A DNA stretch of 64,000 nucleotides from RGIG2000 sp045612665 (GTDB taxonomy: Bacteria > Bacillota > Clostridia > Oscillospirales > CAG-272), in contig JAZKZO010000037.1 in NCBI GenBank assembly GCA_045612665.1, positions 1-64,000 on the forward strand. Reading direction: 5' to 3'. Below, one piece after another: positions 40,599-50,427 of this stretch. The number at the start of each line of letters is the position of its first letter. The first letter of the stretch is position 1. The notes under the pieces were generated by a model, which was given only the letters and a program-made list of their open reading frames with translations, had not been told where the DNA came from and ran no database searches. The translations under genes and the position numbers were made by a program.

Positions 40599-41783
40599 AT
40601 GAAACAATTTGAACTCAAATATGGCTGTAACCCAAACCAAAAGCCATCTAAAATCTACATGGAAAACGGAGCAGAGCTCCCTATCGAAATTCTTTGCGGA
40701 CGCCCCGGATACATCAACTTCCTTGATGCATTCAACTCATGGCAGCTCGTAAAGGAGCTTAAGGAGGCAACAGGTCTTCCTTGTGCAACCTCATTTAAGC
40801 ACGTTAGCCCTACATCTGCGGCAGTAGGTATTCCACTTTCAGATAAGCTTAAGAAGGCTTGCTTTGTTGACGATGTTGAGGGACTTGATGAATCCCCACT
40901 CGCTTGTGCATATGCAAGAGCAAGAGGAACTGACAGAATGTGCTCCTTCGGTGACTGGGTTGCACTTTCCGACGTTTGCGATGCTACAACAGCACTTCTT
41001 ATCAAGCGCGAAATCTCCGACGGAGTTATCGCTCCAGGCTATACCGATGAGGCTCTTGAAATTCTCAAAACAAAGAGAAAGGGCAACTACAACATCGTAA
41101 AGATTGATGCTGATTTCGTTCCAGATCCTATTGAGCGTAAGCAGGTATATGGAATTACCTTTGAGCAAGGTAGAAACAACTTCGAAATTAATAAGGAGCT
41201 TCTTACAGATATCGTAACTGAGAACAAGGATCTCCCAGAAGAGGCTGTTCGCGACCTTATAATCGCTCTTATCACACTTAAATATACACAGTCTAACTCA
41301 GTATGCTATGCATATCAAGGACAGGCTATCGGTGTAGGCGCAGGTCAGCAGTCAAGAATTCACTGTACACGCCTTGCAGGTACAAAGGCTGATACATGGC
41401 ACCTTCGTCAGCATGACAAGGTTCTCAACCTTCCTTTCCGTGATGATATTGCAAGACCTGACAGAGACAACGTTATCGACGGCTACATCAACAAGAACGA
41501 AGAGGATGTATGCGCTGATGGTAACTGGCAGAAATATTTCACATCTCAGCCTGAGCCACTTACAGATGCTGAGGCTAGAGCATACCTCGACACAATCACA
41601 GGCGTAAGCGTTGGTTCTGATGCGTTCTTCCCATTCAGCGACAACATCGAAAGAGCAAAGAAGAGTGGTGTTTCTTATATCGCAGAGCCAGGTGGATCTA
41701 TTAGAGACGATCTCGTAATTGAGTGCTGTAACAAGTATGGAATGGTTATGGCGTTCACAAAGATGAGACTTTTCCACCATTAA
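40599..41783 (+). CDS. Stand-alone AICAR transformylase (PurH C-terminal half)
   Basis: 394 residues, only the AICARFT part of PurH. KYGCNPNQKPSKIY, catalytic Lys-His in TSFKHVSPTSAAVG, and GVGAGQQSRIHCTRLAG are conserved; the N-terminal IMP-cyclohydrolase domain of normal PurH (about 520 residues) is absent and is replaced by the PurO-like gene upstream. Formylates AICAR using 10-formyl-THF. AGGAGCGAG before ATG. AICAR phosphate, its substrate, is the family of ligands sensed by the operon's riboswitch. Confidence 0.95.
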   Translation: MKQFELKYGCNPNQKPSKIYMENGAELPIEILCGRPGYINFLDAFNSWQLVKELKEATGLPCATSFKHVSPTSAAVGIPLSDKLKKACFVDDVEGLDESPLACAYARARGTDRMCSFGDWVALSDVCDATTALLIKREISDGVIAPGYTDEALEILKTKRKGNYNIVKIDADFVPDPIERKQVYGITFEQGRNNFEINKELLTDIVTENKDLPEEAVRDLIIALITLKYTQSNSVCYAYQGQAIGVGAGQQSRIHCTRLAGTKADTWHLRQHDKVLNLPFRDDIARPDRDNVIDGYINKNEEDVCADGNWQKYFTSQPEPLTDAEARAYLDTITGVSVGSDAFFPFSDNIERAKKSGVSYIAEPGGSIRDDLVIECCNKYGMVMAFTKMRLFHH

Positions 41784-41795
41784 TGAGGTGACTCG

Positions 41796-43067
41796 ATGAA
41801 GGTAATGGTTGTAGGTGGCGGCGGAAGAGAGCACGCCATCATAAAAAAGCTTAAGGAAAGCAAAAAGATAACTGAGCTTTATGCTTTGCCTGGCAACGGC
41901 GGAATGGCAAATGATGCTACCTGCGTTGCAATCGGTGCAAAGGATATCGACGGTATCGTAGCTTTTGCAAAGGAAAATAAAATTGACTATGCAGTTGTAG
42001 CACCTGACGATCCACTCGTTCTTGGATGCGTAGATGCACTTAACGAAATCGGTATTCCTTGCTTTGGTCCTTCAAAGGCTGCGGCTATAATTGAAGGAAG
42101 TAAGGTTTTCTCAAAGAACCTTATGAAAAAGTACGGCATCCCTACTGCAAGCTACGATGTTTTCTCCGATGCAGAGAAAGCGCTTGAATTTATAAAGAGC
42201 GCACCTATTCCAACAGTTATTAAGGCTGACGGCTTGGCACTCGGAAAGGGCGTTGTAATCGCTTTTGATAGAGAAGAGGCCGTTGATGCAATAAAGTCCA
42301 TTATGGAGGATAAGAAATTCGGCGATAGCGGTAACAATATCGTTATTGAAGAATTTTTGACAGGTCCTGAGGTTTCAGTTCTTGCATTTACTGACGGAAA
42401 AACCGTTAAGCCTATGGTTTCTTCTATGGACCATAAGAGAGCCCTTGATTTTGATAAGGGACTCAATACGGGCGGTATGGGAACAATCGCTCCTAACCCC
42501 TATTACACAGCTGAAATTGCTGATGAATGTATGGAAAAGATTTTCTTGCCTACAATCAATGCAATGAATAAAGAGGGCAGAACCTTTAAGGGATGCTTGT
42601 ATTTCGGTCTTATGCTTACTCCTAACGGACCAAAGGTTATCGAATATAACTGTCGCTTCGGAGATCCTGAAACACAGGTTGTTTTGCCACTTCTTGAAAG
42701 TGATCTCTTTGAGGTAATGCAAAGCGTTACAAACGAAACCTTGGCTGGTCAAGAGGTTAAATTCGCAGATAAGAGCGCTTGCTGTGTAATAATGGCATCA
42801 AAGGGATATCCCGAAAAGTATGAAAACGGATTTGAAATCGTAATTCCCGAAAATATTGCTGATAGCGTTTATGTTGCAGGTGCAAAGCTCTCCGAAGGAA
42901 AGCTTCTTAGCGCAGGCGGACGTGTCCTTGGTGTTACTGCTATTGCAGATGATCTTAAGGGCGCAATCGACAATGCATATACAAAGGTTAAGACAATTAA
43001 ATTTGATAATGCATTCTATAGAAGCGATATCGGACAGAGAGCACTTAAAGCAACGGAGGAAAAATAA
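41796..43067 (+). CDS. purD: Phosphoribosylamine-glycine ligase
   Basis: 423 residues, ATP-grasp fold. VVGGGGREHAI at the start, PDDPLV, GPSKAAAIIEGSK, KADGLALGKGVV and GRFGDPETQ-like CRFGDPETQVVLP are PurD signatures. Joins phosphoribosylamine and glycine. Its unstable substrate comes from the PurF-like enzyme in the same operon. Stop overlaps the purL start (TAATG). Confidence 0.96.
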   Translation: MKVMVVGGGGREHAIIKKLKESKKITELYALPGNGGMANDATCVAIGAKDIDGIVAFAKENKIDYAVVAPDDPLVLGCVDALNEIGIPCFGPSKAAAIIEGSKVFSKNLMKKYGIPTASYDVFSDAEKALEFIKSAPIPTVIKADGLALGKGVVIAFDREEAVDAIKSIMEDKKFGDSGNNIVIEEFLTGPEVSVLAFTDGKTVKPMVSSMDHKRALDFDKGLNTGGMGTIAPNPYYTAEIADECMEKIFLPTINAMNKEGRTFKGCLYFGLMLTPNGPKVIEYNCRFGDPETQVVLPLLESDLFEVMQSVTNETLAGQEVKFADKSACCVIMASKGYPEKYENGFEIVIPENIADSVYVAGAKLSEGKLLSAGGRVLGVTAIADDLKGAIDNAYTKVKTIKFDNAFYRSDIGQRALKATEEK

Positions 43068-46000
43068 TGGTTTATCGTATATATGTAGAAAAGAAGCAAG
43101 GTCTTGAAAACGAGGCTAACGCTCTTTACTCAGAGATAAAAACCTTCTTGGGCATTGAGTCCATTGAAAAGGTTAGACTTTTAAATAGATATGACGTTGA
43201 AAACATATCCGAGGAGCTCTTCGAATATTCTGTAAAGACAGTTTTCTCAGAGCCACAGCTTGATAATACTTATTCAAGCATTGAAAATGACGGAGCAGTA
43301 GTGTTTGCAACTGAATATCTTCCAGGTCAATTTGACCAAAGAGCTGATTCGGCAGCACAGTGTATTCAGCTTATTTCGCAGGCTGATAAGCCAAGCGTTC
43401 AAAGCGCAAAGGTTTATATGCTTTACGGAAAGCTTTCTCAAAATGATATCGAGAGAATTAAAAAGCATGTTATCAACCCTGTTGAATCACGCGAGGCTTC
43501 TCTTGATGAAAAGGAAACTCTTAAGGCTGAGTATGAAATTCCCGCTGATGTAAAGACAATCGAGGGCTTTATTGACCTTGATAAGCAGGAACTTGCCGAT
43601 TTCGTTAAATCCTATGCACTTGCTATGGATAACGACGATATCAAGTTCTGTCAGGATTATTTTAAGAGCGAGGGAAGAAATCCTACCGTTACTGAAATAA
43701 GAATGATTGATACATACTGGTCAGACCACTGCCGTCATACAACGTTCTTGACAACAATTGATAACGTAAGCTTTGAGGATGAGCTTCTTCAAAAGACCTA
43801 CGATGATTACATTGAAACAAGAAAGTATCTCGGTAGAACAAAGCCTGTAAACCTTATGGATATCGCAACTCTTGCAGTTAGATATCTCAAAAAGGAAGGA
43901 AAGCTTGAAAAGCTTGACGAGAGTGAGGAAATCAATGCTTGTACCGTTAAAATCGACGTTGAGGTTGACGGCAAGGTTGAGCCTTGGCTCTTGCTCTTCA
44001 AAAATGAAACACATAACCACCCAACAGAGATTGAGCCATTCGGTGGCGCAGCAACCTGTATCGGTGGTGCGATAAGAGACCCATTGTCAGGTAGATCTTA
44101 CGTATATGGAGCTATGCGTCTTACAGGTGCGGCTGATCCGTTAAGACCTATTGAGCAGACAATTGAAGGTAAGCTTCCACAAAGAAAGATTGTTACAACT
44201 GCAGCTGCAGGTTATTCCTCTTACGGTAACCAAATCGGTCTTGCAACAGGCATCGTTGATGAAATTTATCACGACGGCTATGCAGCAAAGCATCTTGAGG
44301 TTGGAGCAGTAATCGCTGCAGCACCTCAAAAGAATGTACGTAGAGAAAGACCTGAGGACGGAGACGTTGTAATTCTTCTCGGTGGTAGAACAGGACGCGA
44401 CGGCTGTGGTGGAGCAACAGGCTCATCAAAATCACACACAGTAAAATCCCTTGAGCTTTGCGGTGCAGAGGTACAAAAGGGTAACGCTCCTGAGGAAAGA
44501 AAGCTTCAAAGATTGTTTAGAAACTACGATGCTTGCCGTATGATTAAGCGTTGTAATGACTTCGGTGCAGGAGGCGTATCCGTTGCTATCGGTGAGCTTG
44601 CTGACGGTCTTGAAATCAATCTTAATGCAGTTCCAAAGAAATACGACGGTCTTGATGGCACAGAGCTTGCAATAAGCGAATCTCAAGAGAGAATGGCTGT
44701 TGTAGTTGAGGCAAAGGATGTTGAGGGCTTCCTCAAGCTCGCTCATAGCGAAAACCTCGAGGCAACAGTTGTTGCAACAGTAAAGGCTGAGCCAAGACTT
44801 AGAATGCTCCATAACGGCAGAGCAATAGTAGATATTAGCCGTGAATTCCTTAACTCAAACGGTGCTGAGAAGCACATTGATATCGCTCCTGCAAAGATCG
44901 AAAGCTATGCAAAGGATATTCCTGCTGATTTCGAAAGCGGAATGAGCGCGTTGGTATCAGATCTTAACATTTGCTCAAAGCGTGGACTTAGCGAGCGCTT
45001 CGATAGCACAATCGGTGCAGGCACAGTTCTTATGCCTTTCGGCGGTAAGTATCAAAGAACTCCTATTCAGGCAATGGTTCAGAAGATTTCCGTTGAAAAG
45101 GAGCATACAAGCGATTGCTCGTTTATGGCGTGGGGCTATAACCCATTCATTTCTGAAAAGAGCCCATATCACGGTGCATATCTTGCAGTTATTGAATCTG
45201 TATCAAAGCTTATTGCAACAGGTGCTAAATTCGAGGATGTATATCTTACATTCCAAGAGTATTTTGAAAAGCCACTTAAGGATCCAAAGAGATGGGGCAA
45301 GCCACTTGCAGCGCTTCTTGGTTCATTTAAGGCTCAAAAGGAGCTTGGCATAGGCTCTATCGGTGGTAAGGACTCAATGAGTGGTTCGTTTGAAAAGCTC
45401 GATGTTCCACCAACACTTATTTCATTTGCAGTAACAACAGGTAAGACTGACGATGTTATTTCCCCTGAATTCAAGAAGGCTGGAAATAAGGTTGTTATTC
45501 TTAAGCCTGAGTATGATGAAAATAATCTTCCTAAGACCGATTCATTGCTCGCTGTATACGATAAGGTTACGGCTTTGGCAAGAGAAGGTAAGGTTGCAAG
45601 TGCTTATACACCTACAATCGGTGGTGTGGCTGAGGCTATCTATAAGATGTCAATCGGTAATGCGCTTGGCTTCGAATTTGATAGTGCTCTTACTCTTGAG
45701 GATATATTCGGCTATAATTACGGCTCATTTATCCTTGAGCTTACAGAGGATATCGATATCGGTATCACACTCGGTAAGGTAACAAGCGATCTTTCTATTG
45801 TATATAATGGAAAGAAGATTTGCATGTGCGCGCTTAACGACCTTTATGAAAGCAAGCTTGAGGGAGTTTATTCCTGCAATATCAAGAGCCCAACTGATAA
45901 GGTTGAAACAATTTCTTATAACGTTGATAAGAAGTTTGCATCAAATATCAAGGTTGCAAAGCCAAAGGTTCTTATCCCTGTATTCCCAGGCACTAACTGT

Positions 46001-46756
46001 GAGTTCGATAGCGCAAAGGCTGCCCAGGACGCAGGTGCCGAGGCTGATATCTTTGTAATCAATAACCTTAGCGCTGACGATATTAAGAGAAGCGCAGAGG
46101 AATTTGTTGCAAAGCTTAAAAATTCACAAATCGTATTTATTCCTGGCGGATTCTCCGGCGGTGACGAGCCTGACGGTTCAGGTAAATTCATTACTGCATT
46201 CTTTAGAGGAGCTGCCGTTAAGGAAGAGGTAACAAATCTTCTTGAAAAGCGTGATGGACTTATGTGCGGTATATGCAACGGCTTCCAAGCGCTTATCAAG
46301 CTCGGACTCGTTCCGTTTGGCAAAATTATTGATACCGACGAAACCTGCCCAACTCTTACATTCAACAACATTGCACGCCACCAATCCAAGATTGTAAGAA
46401 CAAGAGTTGCAACAAACAACTCTCCATGGCTTGCAAATTGTAATGTTGGAGATGTTTATAATGTTCCGATTTCACATGGAGAAGGTAAGTTCTTGGCAAA
46501 CGATGAAACTATTGCAAGACTTATCGCAAACGGACAAATCGCAACCCAGTACGTTGACCTTAACGGTAACGCAACGTATGATATCGACTACAACCCTAAC
46601 GGTTCATCTCTCGCAATTGAGGGAATTATCTCACCTGACGGTCGTGTAATCGGTAAAATGGGCCACTCCGAGCGTGTTGGAAACGGTCTTTATAAGAACG
46701 TTTACGGCGATTATGACATTAAAATGTTCAAGAGTGCTGTAAAATATTTTAAATAA
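43067..46756 (+). CDS. purL: FGAM synthase, single-chain PurL with glutaminase domain
   Basis: 1229 residues, the large form that joins PurS-like, PurL and PurQ parts. N-terminal region to about 150; YWSDHCRHTTF around 220-230 (catalytic His); two AIRS-like halves with HNHPTEIEPFGGAATC and GGKDSMSG; C-terminal class-I glutaminase with nucleophile Cys in MCGICNGFQ and His/Glu in SHGEG. Unlike PurF in this operon, the glutaminase is intact. Converts FGAR to FGAM with glutamine and ATP. Last gene of the operon; no purC, purB or purK here. Confidence 0.96.
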   Translation: MVYRIYVEKKQGLENEANALYSEIKTFLGIESIEKVRLLNRYDVENISEELFEYSVKTVFSEPQLDNTYSSIENDGAVVFATEYLPGQFDQRADSAAQCIQLISQADKPSVQSAKVYMLYGKLSQNDIERIKKHVINPVESREASLDEKETLKAEYEIPADVKTIEGFIDLDKQELADFVKSYALAMDNDDIKFCQDYFKSEGRNPTVTEIRMIDTYWSDHCRHTTFLTTIDNVSFEDELLQKTYDDYIETRKYLGRTKPVNLMDIATLAVRYLKKEGKLEKLDESEEINACTVKIDVEVDGKVEPWLLLFKNETHNHPTEIEPFGGAATCIGGAIRDPLSGRSYVYGAMRLTGAADPLRPIEQTIEGKLPQRKIVTTAAAGYSSYGNQIGLATGIVDEIYHDGYAAKHLEVGAVIAAAPQKNVRRERPEDGDVVILLGGRTGRDGCGGATGSSKSHTVKSLELCGAEVQKGNAPEERKLQRLFRNYDACRMIKRCNDFGAGGVSVAIGELADGLEINLNAVPKKYDGLDGTELAISESQERMAVVVEAKDVEGFLKLAHSENLEATVVATVKAEPRLRMLHNGRAIVDISREFLNSNGAEKHIDIAPAKIESYAKDIPADFESGMSALVSDLNICSKRGLSERFDSTIGAGTVLMPFGGKYQRTPIQAMVQKISVEKEHTSDCSFMAWGYNPFISEKSPYHGAYLAVIESVSKLIATGAKFEDVYLTFQEYFEKPLKDPKRWGKPLAALLGSFKAQKELGIGSIGGKDSMSGSFEKLDVPPTLISFAVTTGKTDDVISPEFKKAGNKVVILKPEYDENNLPKTDSLLAVYDKVTALAREGKVASAYTPTIGGVAEAIYKMSIGNALGFEFDSALTLEDIFGYNYGSFILELTEDIDIGITLGKVTSDLSIVYNGKKICMCALNDLYESKLEGVYSCNIKSPTDKVETISYNVDKKFASNIKVAKPKVLIPVFPGTNCEFDSAKAAQDAGAEADIFVINNLSADDIKRSAEEFVAKLKNSQIVFIPGGFSGGDEPDGSGKFITAFFRGAAVKEEVTNLLEKRDGLMCGICNGFQALIKLGLVPFGKIIDTDETCPTLTFNNIARHQSKIVRTRVATNNSPWLANCNVGDVYNVPISHGEGKFLANDETIARLIANGQIATQYVDLNGNATYDIDYNPNGSSLAIEGIISPDGRVIGKMGHSERVGNGLYKNVYGDYDIKMFKSAVKYFK

Positions 46757-46764
46757 GCTAATTA

Positions 46765-46793
46765 GGACACCTTGACTTTTAATCAAGGTGTCC
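46765..46793. other. Strong hairpin without T-tract between purL and serC
   Basis: Perfect 11-bp arms GGACACCTTGA (46765-46775) / TCAAGGTGTCC (46783-46793) with a 7-nt loop, followed by CGAAAAGC rather than T's, so not a standard intrinsic terminator. May be an RNA processing or stability element, or a protein-binding palindrome. Confidence 0.6.
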
Positions 46794-46848
46794 CGAAAAG
46801 CTACTAATTTTGCTAAAAATTTTATTAATATATTTGGAGGTTTCTATT

Positions 46849-47937
46849 ATGGAACGCGTTTACAACTTTTCAGCAGGTCCGTCTATGCTTCCTCTCGAGG
46901 TTCTCGAAAAGGCTGCTGCGGAAATGCTATGCTACAAGGACAGTGGAATGTCAGTTATGGAGATGAGCCATCGCTCACCTGTATACGAGGAGATCATCCA
47001 AGATGCAGAGAAGCTTCTCCGTAAGATTATGAACATTCCTGACAATTACAAGGTTCTTTTCCTTCAGGGTGGTGCATCAACTCAGTTTGCTGCAGTTCCT
47101 CTTAACTTGATGAACAAGAACAACAAGGCTGACTATATCGTATCAGGTCAGTTCTCAGGCAAGGCTTACAAGGAGGCTCAAAAGTACGGTGATGCAGCTT
47201 GCGTAGCTACATCTAAGGATGCTAACTTCTCATTTATTCCTGAAACTACTCGTGAGTCATTCCGTCCTGATGCAGACTATGTTCACATCTGCTTCAACAA
47301 CACAATTTACGGAACAAAGTTCAACTATATTCCTGACACAGGAGATATTCCTCTTGTTGCTGATATGTCTTCTTGCATTATCAGTGAGCCTGTTGATGTA
47401 ACAAAGTTCGGTATGATTTATGCAGGCGCACAAAAGAATATGGCTCCTGCTGGTCTTACAATCGTAATCATCAGAGAAGACCTTATGGGCAACGCTCGTG
47501 CTGATATTCCTACAATGCTCGACTATAAGACAATGGCTGACAACGATTCTATGTATAACACTCCACCTTGCTACTGCATCTATGTTGCAAAGCTCGTTTA
47601 CGAGTGGATTGAATCACTTGGTGGTCTTGAGAAGATGAAGGAATTGAACGAGAAGAAGGCAAAGGTTCTTTATGACTATCTCGATAGCCAGGATTACTAT
47701 ATCGCACCTGTAAAGAAGGAGTGCCGTTCACTTATGAACGTTACATTCGTAACAGGCGATGCAGAGCTTGATAAGAAGTTCGCATCCGAAGCAGGTAAGG
47801 CAGGACTCAAGAACCTTAAGGGTCACCGTTCAGTTGGCGGTATGAGAGCTTCTATCTACAATGCTATGCCATATGACGGCGTTGTTGCTCTCGTTGAGTT
47901 TATGAAGAAGTTCGCTTCAGAAAATCCTAAAGCATAA
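46849..47937 (+). CDS. serC: Phosphoserine aminotransferase
   Basis: 362 residues, PLP fold type I, class V. NFSAGPSMLP at the start, MEMSHRS, QGGASTQFAAVP, HICFNNTIYGT, PLF-type ADMSSCI, PLP Lys in GAQKNMAPAG, and GHRSVGGMRASIYNAMP at the end. Makes phosphoserine from 3-phosphohydroxypyruvate. ATG 46849 with TTGGAGG 8 bases upstream; the frame runs back to 46810 without support. First of three ser genes; no clear promoter, so it may be partly read through from the pur operon. Confidence 0.96.
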   Translation: MERVYNFSAGPSMLPLEVLEKAAAEMLCYKDSGMSVMEMSHRSPVYEEIIQDAEKLLRKIMNIPDNYKVLFLQGGASTQFAAVPLNLMNKNNKADYIVSGQFSGKAYKEAQKYGDAACVATSKDANFSFIPETTRESFRPDADYVHICFNNTIYGTKFNYIPDTGDIPLVADMSSCIISEPVDVTKFGMIYAGAQKNMAPAGLTIVIIREDLMGNARADIPTMLDYKTMADNDSMYNTPPCYCIYVAKLVYEWIESLGGLEKMKELNEKKAKVLYDYLDSQDYYIAPVKKECRSLMNVTFVTGDAELDKKFASEAGKAGLKNLKGHRSVGGMRASIYNAMPYDGVVALVEFMKKFASENPKA

Positions 47938-47951
47938 AAGAGGAAATAAAA

Positions 47952-49112
47952 ATGAAAAAGATTAAGCTTATGAATAAAATTGCAGCTGTTGGTACCGATA
48001 ATTTCGACCGCGCTGTATATGAGGTATCGGATGTTCTTGAAAATCCTGATGCTATAATGGTTCGTTCAGCTGCACTTCATGATATGGAAATGAATCCTGA
48101 GCTCAAGGCTATCGCTCGTTGTGGCGCAGGTGTTAACAACATTCCTGTTGAAAAGTGCACAGAGAAGGGCATCGTTGTATTTAACACACCTGGTGCTAAT
48201 GCAAACGGTGTTAAGGAGCTCGCAATTTGCGCACTCGTTCTCGCTGCAAGAGATGTTGTTGGTGGTATCGAGTGGGTAAAATCACTTGCAGGCACTTCCG
48301 ATATTGCTAAGACAGTTGAAAAGGGCAAGGGTGCTTACGTTGGTACTGAGCTTGCTGGAAAGAAGCTTGGCGTTATCGGTCTTGGAGCTATCGGTGGTAT
48401 GGTTGCTAACGCAGCTAGCGCTCTTGGTATGAACGTTGTTGGTTGTGACCCATATATCACACCGGCTGCTGCTTGGAGTCTTGCTCCAACAGTTAAGCAG
48501 GCTGCTTCCTATGAGGAAATCTTTAAGAGCTGTGATTATATTTCACTTCACGTTCCTGCAACTCCTCAAACAAAGAATATGATTAACGAAAAGTCCATCG
48601 CTATGATGAAGGACGGCGTTAGAATTATCAACCTCGCAAGAGCAGACCTCGTTTGCGCTGCTGATATGAAGAAGGCTCTCGCTGACAAGAAGGTTGCAAA
48701 GTATGTAACTGACTTCCCAACTGATGAAACAGTAGGAGTTGAGGGAATTATTAACGTTCCTCACCTTGGTGCTTCAACAGTTGAATCCGAGGATCACTGT
48801 GCAGTTATGGCTGCTATTCAGCTTGATGAGTACCTTAAGAACGGTAACATTAAGAATAGCGTTAACTTCCCAAATGTTGCACTCCCACACAACTCTCTTG
48901 CAAGAGTTTGCGTAATGCACAAGAACGTTCCTAACACTATCTCTCAAATCACTGCAGCATTCGCTTCAGTAAACGTTAACATCGAAAATATGGCTAACGG
49001 CTCTAAGGGAGAGGTTGCTTATACAATCATTGAAACAAATGAGAAGGTAAGCGACGACGTTGTTAAGGCAGTTATGGCTGTTGAGAACGTTTCAAAGGTT
49101 CTTTGCTACTAA
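47952..49112 (+). CDS. serA: D-3-phosphoglycerate dehydrogenase
   Basis: 386 residues, short SerA with C-terminal ACT domain (about 315-386, RVCVMHKNVPNTISQIT). NAD-binding GLGAIGG near 140; catalytic Arg in NLARADLV, Glu in the TDFPTDE region, and His in VPHLGASTVE. Oxidises 3-phosphoglycerate, the first step of serine synthesis; the ACT domain suggests serine feedback. AGAGGAAAT upstream of ATG. Fourteen bases after serC. Confidence 0.95.
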   Translation: MKKIKLMNKIAAVGTDNFDRAVYEVSDVLENPDAIMVRSAALHDMEMNPELKAIARCGAGVNNIPVEKCTEKGIVVFNTPGANANGVKELAICALVLAARDVVGGIEWVKSLAGTSDIAKTVEKGKGAYVGTELAGKKLGVIGLGAIGGMVANAASALGMNVVGCDPYITPAAAWSLAPTVKQAASYEEIFKSCDYISLHVPATPQTKNMINEKSIAMMKDGVRIINLARADLVCAADMKKALADKKVAKYVTDFPTDETVGVEGIINVPHLGASTVESEDHCAVMAAIQLDEYLKNGNIKNSVNFPNVALPHNSLARVCVMHKNVPNTISQITAAFASVNVNIENMANGSKGEVAYTIIETNEKVSDDVVKAVMAVENVSKVLCY

Positions 49113-49125
49113 TCGGTGATTTACT

Positions 49126-50370
49126 ATGATTACAGTAAAGCCGTTTAATGCACTTAGACCAACCGTTGAGCTTGCAGATAAATGTGCAGCCCTTCCTTAT
49201 GACGTTATGTCTAGCGATGAGGCAAGAGAAATGGTTAAGGGTAATCCTTATTCCTTCTTGCATATTGATAAGGCTGAAATCGACCTTGATAAATCTATCG
49301 ATATATATGACGAAAGAGTTTACGCTAAGGCAAGCGAAAACCTTAAAAAGCTTGAAAATGATGGCGTATATGTAAACGACAGCGAGAAAAAGTTCTATTT
49401 TTACCGTCAAATTATGGATGGAAGAGCCCAAACAGGTATTGTTGGATGCGCTTCTATTGATGATTATATTGAAAATAGAATTAAAAAGCACGAATTTACA
49501 CGCGCTGACAAGGAAATTGACCGTATAAAGCACGTAGATATTTGTTCTGCGCACACAGGTCCTATTTTCCTTGCATATAAGGACTCTGCAACACTCGACG
49601 AGATTATTAAGGAAGAAACAGGCAAGACTCCTATCTATGATTTTGTTTCCGAGGACGGTGTAAGACACACCGTTTGGAGAGCAAGCGATAAGAGCATTGA
49701 TGACAAGATAAGCATAGAATTTTCAAAGCTTGATGCACTTTATATCGCTGATGGACACCATCGTGCAGCTTCTGCTGTTAAGGTGGGCGTAAAGCGTAGA
49801 GAAGAAAATCCAAGCTACACAGGTGATGAGGAGTTTAACTTCTTCTTGTCTGTAATTTTCCCTGCAAATACTCTCAAGATTATGGATTACAATAGACTTT
49901 TAAAGGATTTGAATGGCATGACCGCCGAGGAATTCTTGAAGGTCGTTGAGGAAAAAATCGGTACAGTAGAGGAATATAAGGGAGAAGGACCTTGTCGTCC
50001 TGCACAAAGACATTCGGTTGGAATGTTTGTTGGTGGAAAATGGTATCTTGTTAAATTCTACGATAGCATTTGTAATGCTGACACTCCTGTTGAGCGTCTT
50101 GATTGCGCTATTTTGCAAAATAATCTTTTGTCTCCTATCCTTGGAATTAAAGATCCAAGAAGCGACAAGAGAATAGATTTTGCAGGCGGAATTCGTGGAC
50201 TAGACTATCTTGAAAAGAGATGCAATGAGGATATGCAAATGGCAATCGCTATGTATCCAACATCCCTTGACGAGCTTATGTCAGTTGCCGATTCTGGCGC
50301 AGTAATGCCTCCTAAATCTACATGGTTTGAGCCTAAGCTTCGCAGTGGAATTCTTATCCATAAAATATAA
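49126..50370 (+). CDS. DUF1015 protein linked to serine synthesis
   Basis: 414 residues, full DUF1015 length. PFNALRPTVELADKCAALPYDVMSS-type start (residues 6 on), NPYSFLHIDKAE, TGPIFLAY, and YIADGHHRAASAV near residues 207-219. The DGHHR motif resembles that in ParB/Srx-fold free-serine kinases (SerK, SbnI), from memory. This gene commonly follows serC-serA in Clostridia, so a job in serine or phosphoserine handling is a reasonable guess, not established here. Cytoplasmic, GTGATTTACT before ATG 49126. Terminator follows. Confidence 0.8.
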   Translation: MITVKPFNALRPTVELADKCAALPYDVMSSDEAREMVKGNPYSFLHIDKAEIDLDKSIDIYDERVYAKASENLKKLENDGVYVNDSEKKFYFYRQIMDGRAQTGIVGCASIDDYIENRIKKHEFTRADKEIDRIKHVDICSAHTGPIFLAYKDSATLDEIIKEETGKTPIYDFVSEDGVRHTVWRASDKSIDDKISIEFSKLDALYIADGHHRAASAVKVGVKRREENPSYTGDEEFNFFLSVIFPANTLKIMDYNRLLKDLNGMTAEEFLKVVEEKIGTVEEYKGEGPCRPAQRHSVGMFVGGKWYLVKFYDSICNADTPVERLDCAILQNNLLSPILGIKDPRSDKRIDFAGGIRGLDYLEKRCNEDMQMAIAMYPTSLDELMSVADSGAVMPPKSTWFEPKLRSGILIHKI

Positions 50371-50371
50371 T

Positions 50372-50397
50372 AAAAAGCACCCTTTTGGGTGCTTTTT
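50372..50397 (+). terminator. Terminator after ser operon
   Basis: AAAAAGCACCC/GGGTGCTTTTT with TTTT loop. Confidence 0.92.
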
Positions 50398-50401
50398 AAA
50401 A

Positions 50402-50426
50402 TTTTAAAATTCATAAATTCTAAAAT
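50402..50426. repeat. AT-rich palindromic repeat, copy 4
   Basis: TTTTAAAATTCAT then AAATTCTAAAAT (50415-50426): the inverse of copy 3 (AATTCTTAAAATTATGAATT). Lies between two terminators at convergent gene ends. Confidence 0.55.
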
Positions 50427-50427
50427 C

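Noticed and set aside
46765..46793. Intrinsic terminator after purL
   Set aside because: The hairpin is strong, but the bases after it are CGAAAAGC, without a T-tract.
46757..46848. T-box or serine-responsive riboswitch upstream of serC
   Set aside because: The interval is only about 90 nt and lacks a T-box sequence (TGGNACCGCG) or specifier arm; it has one simple hairpin.
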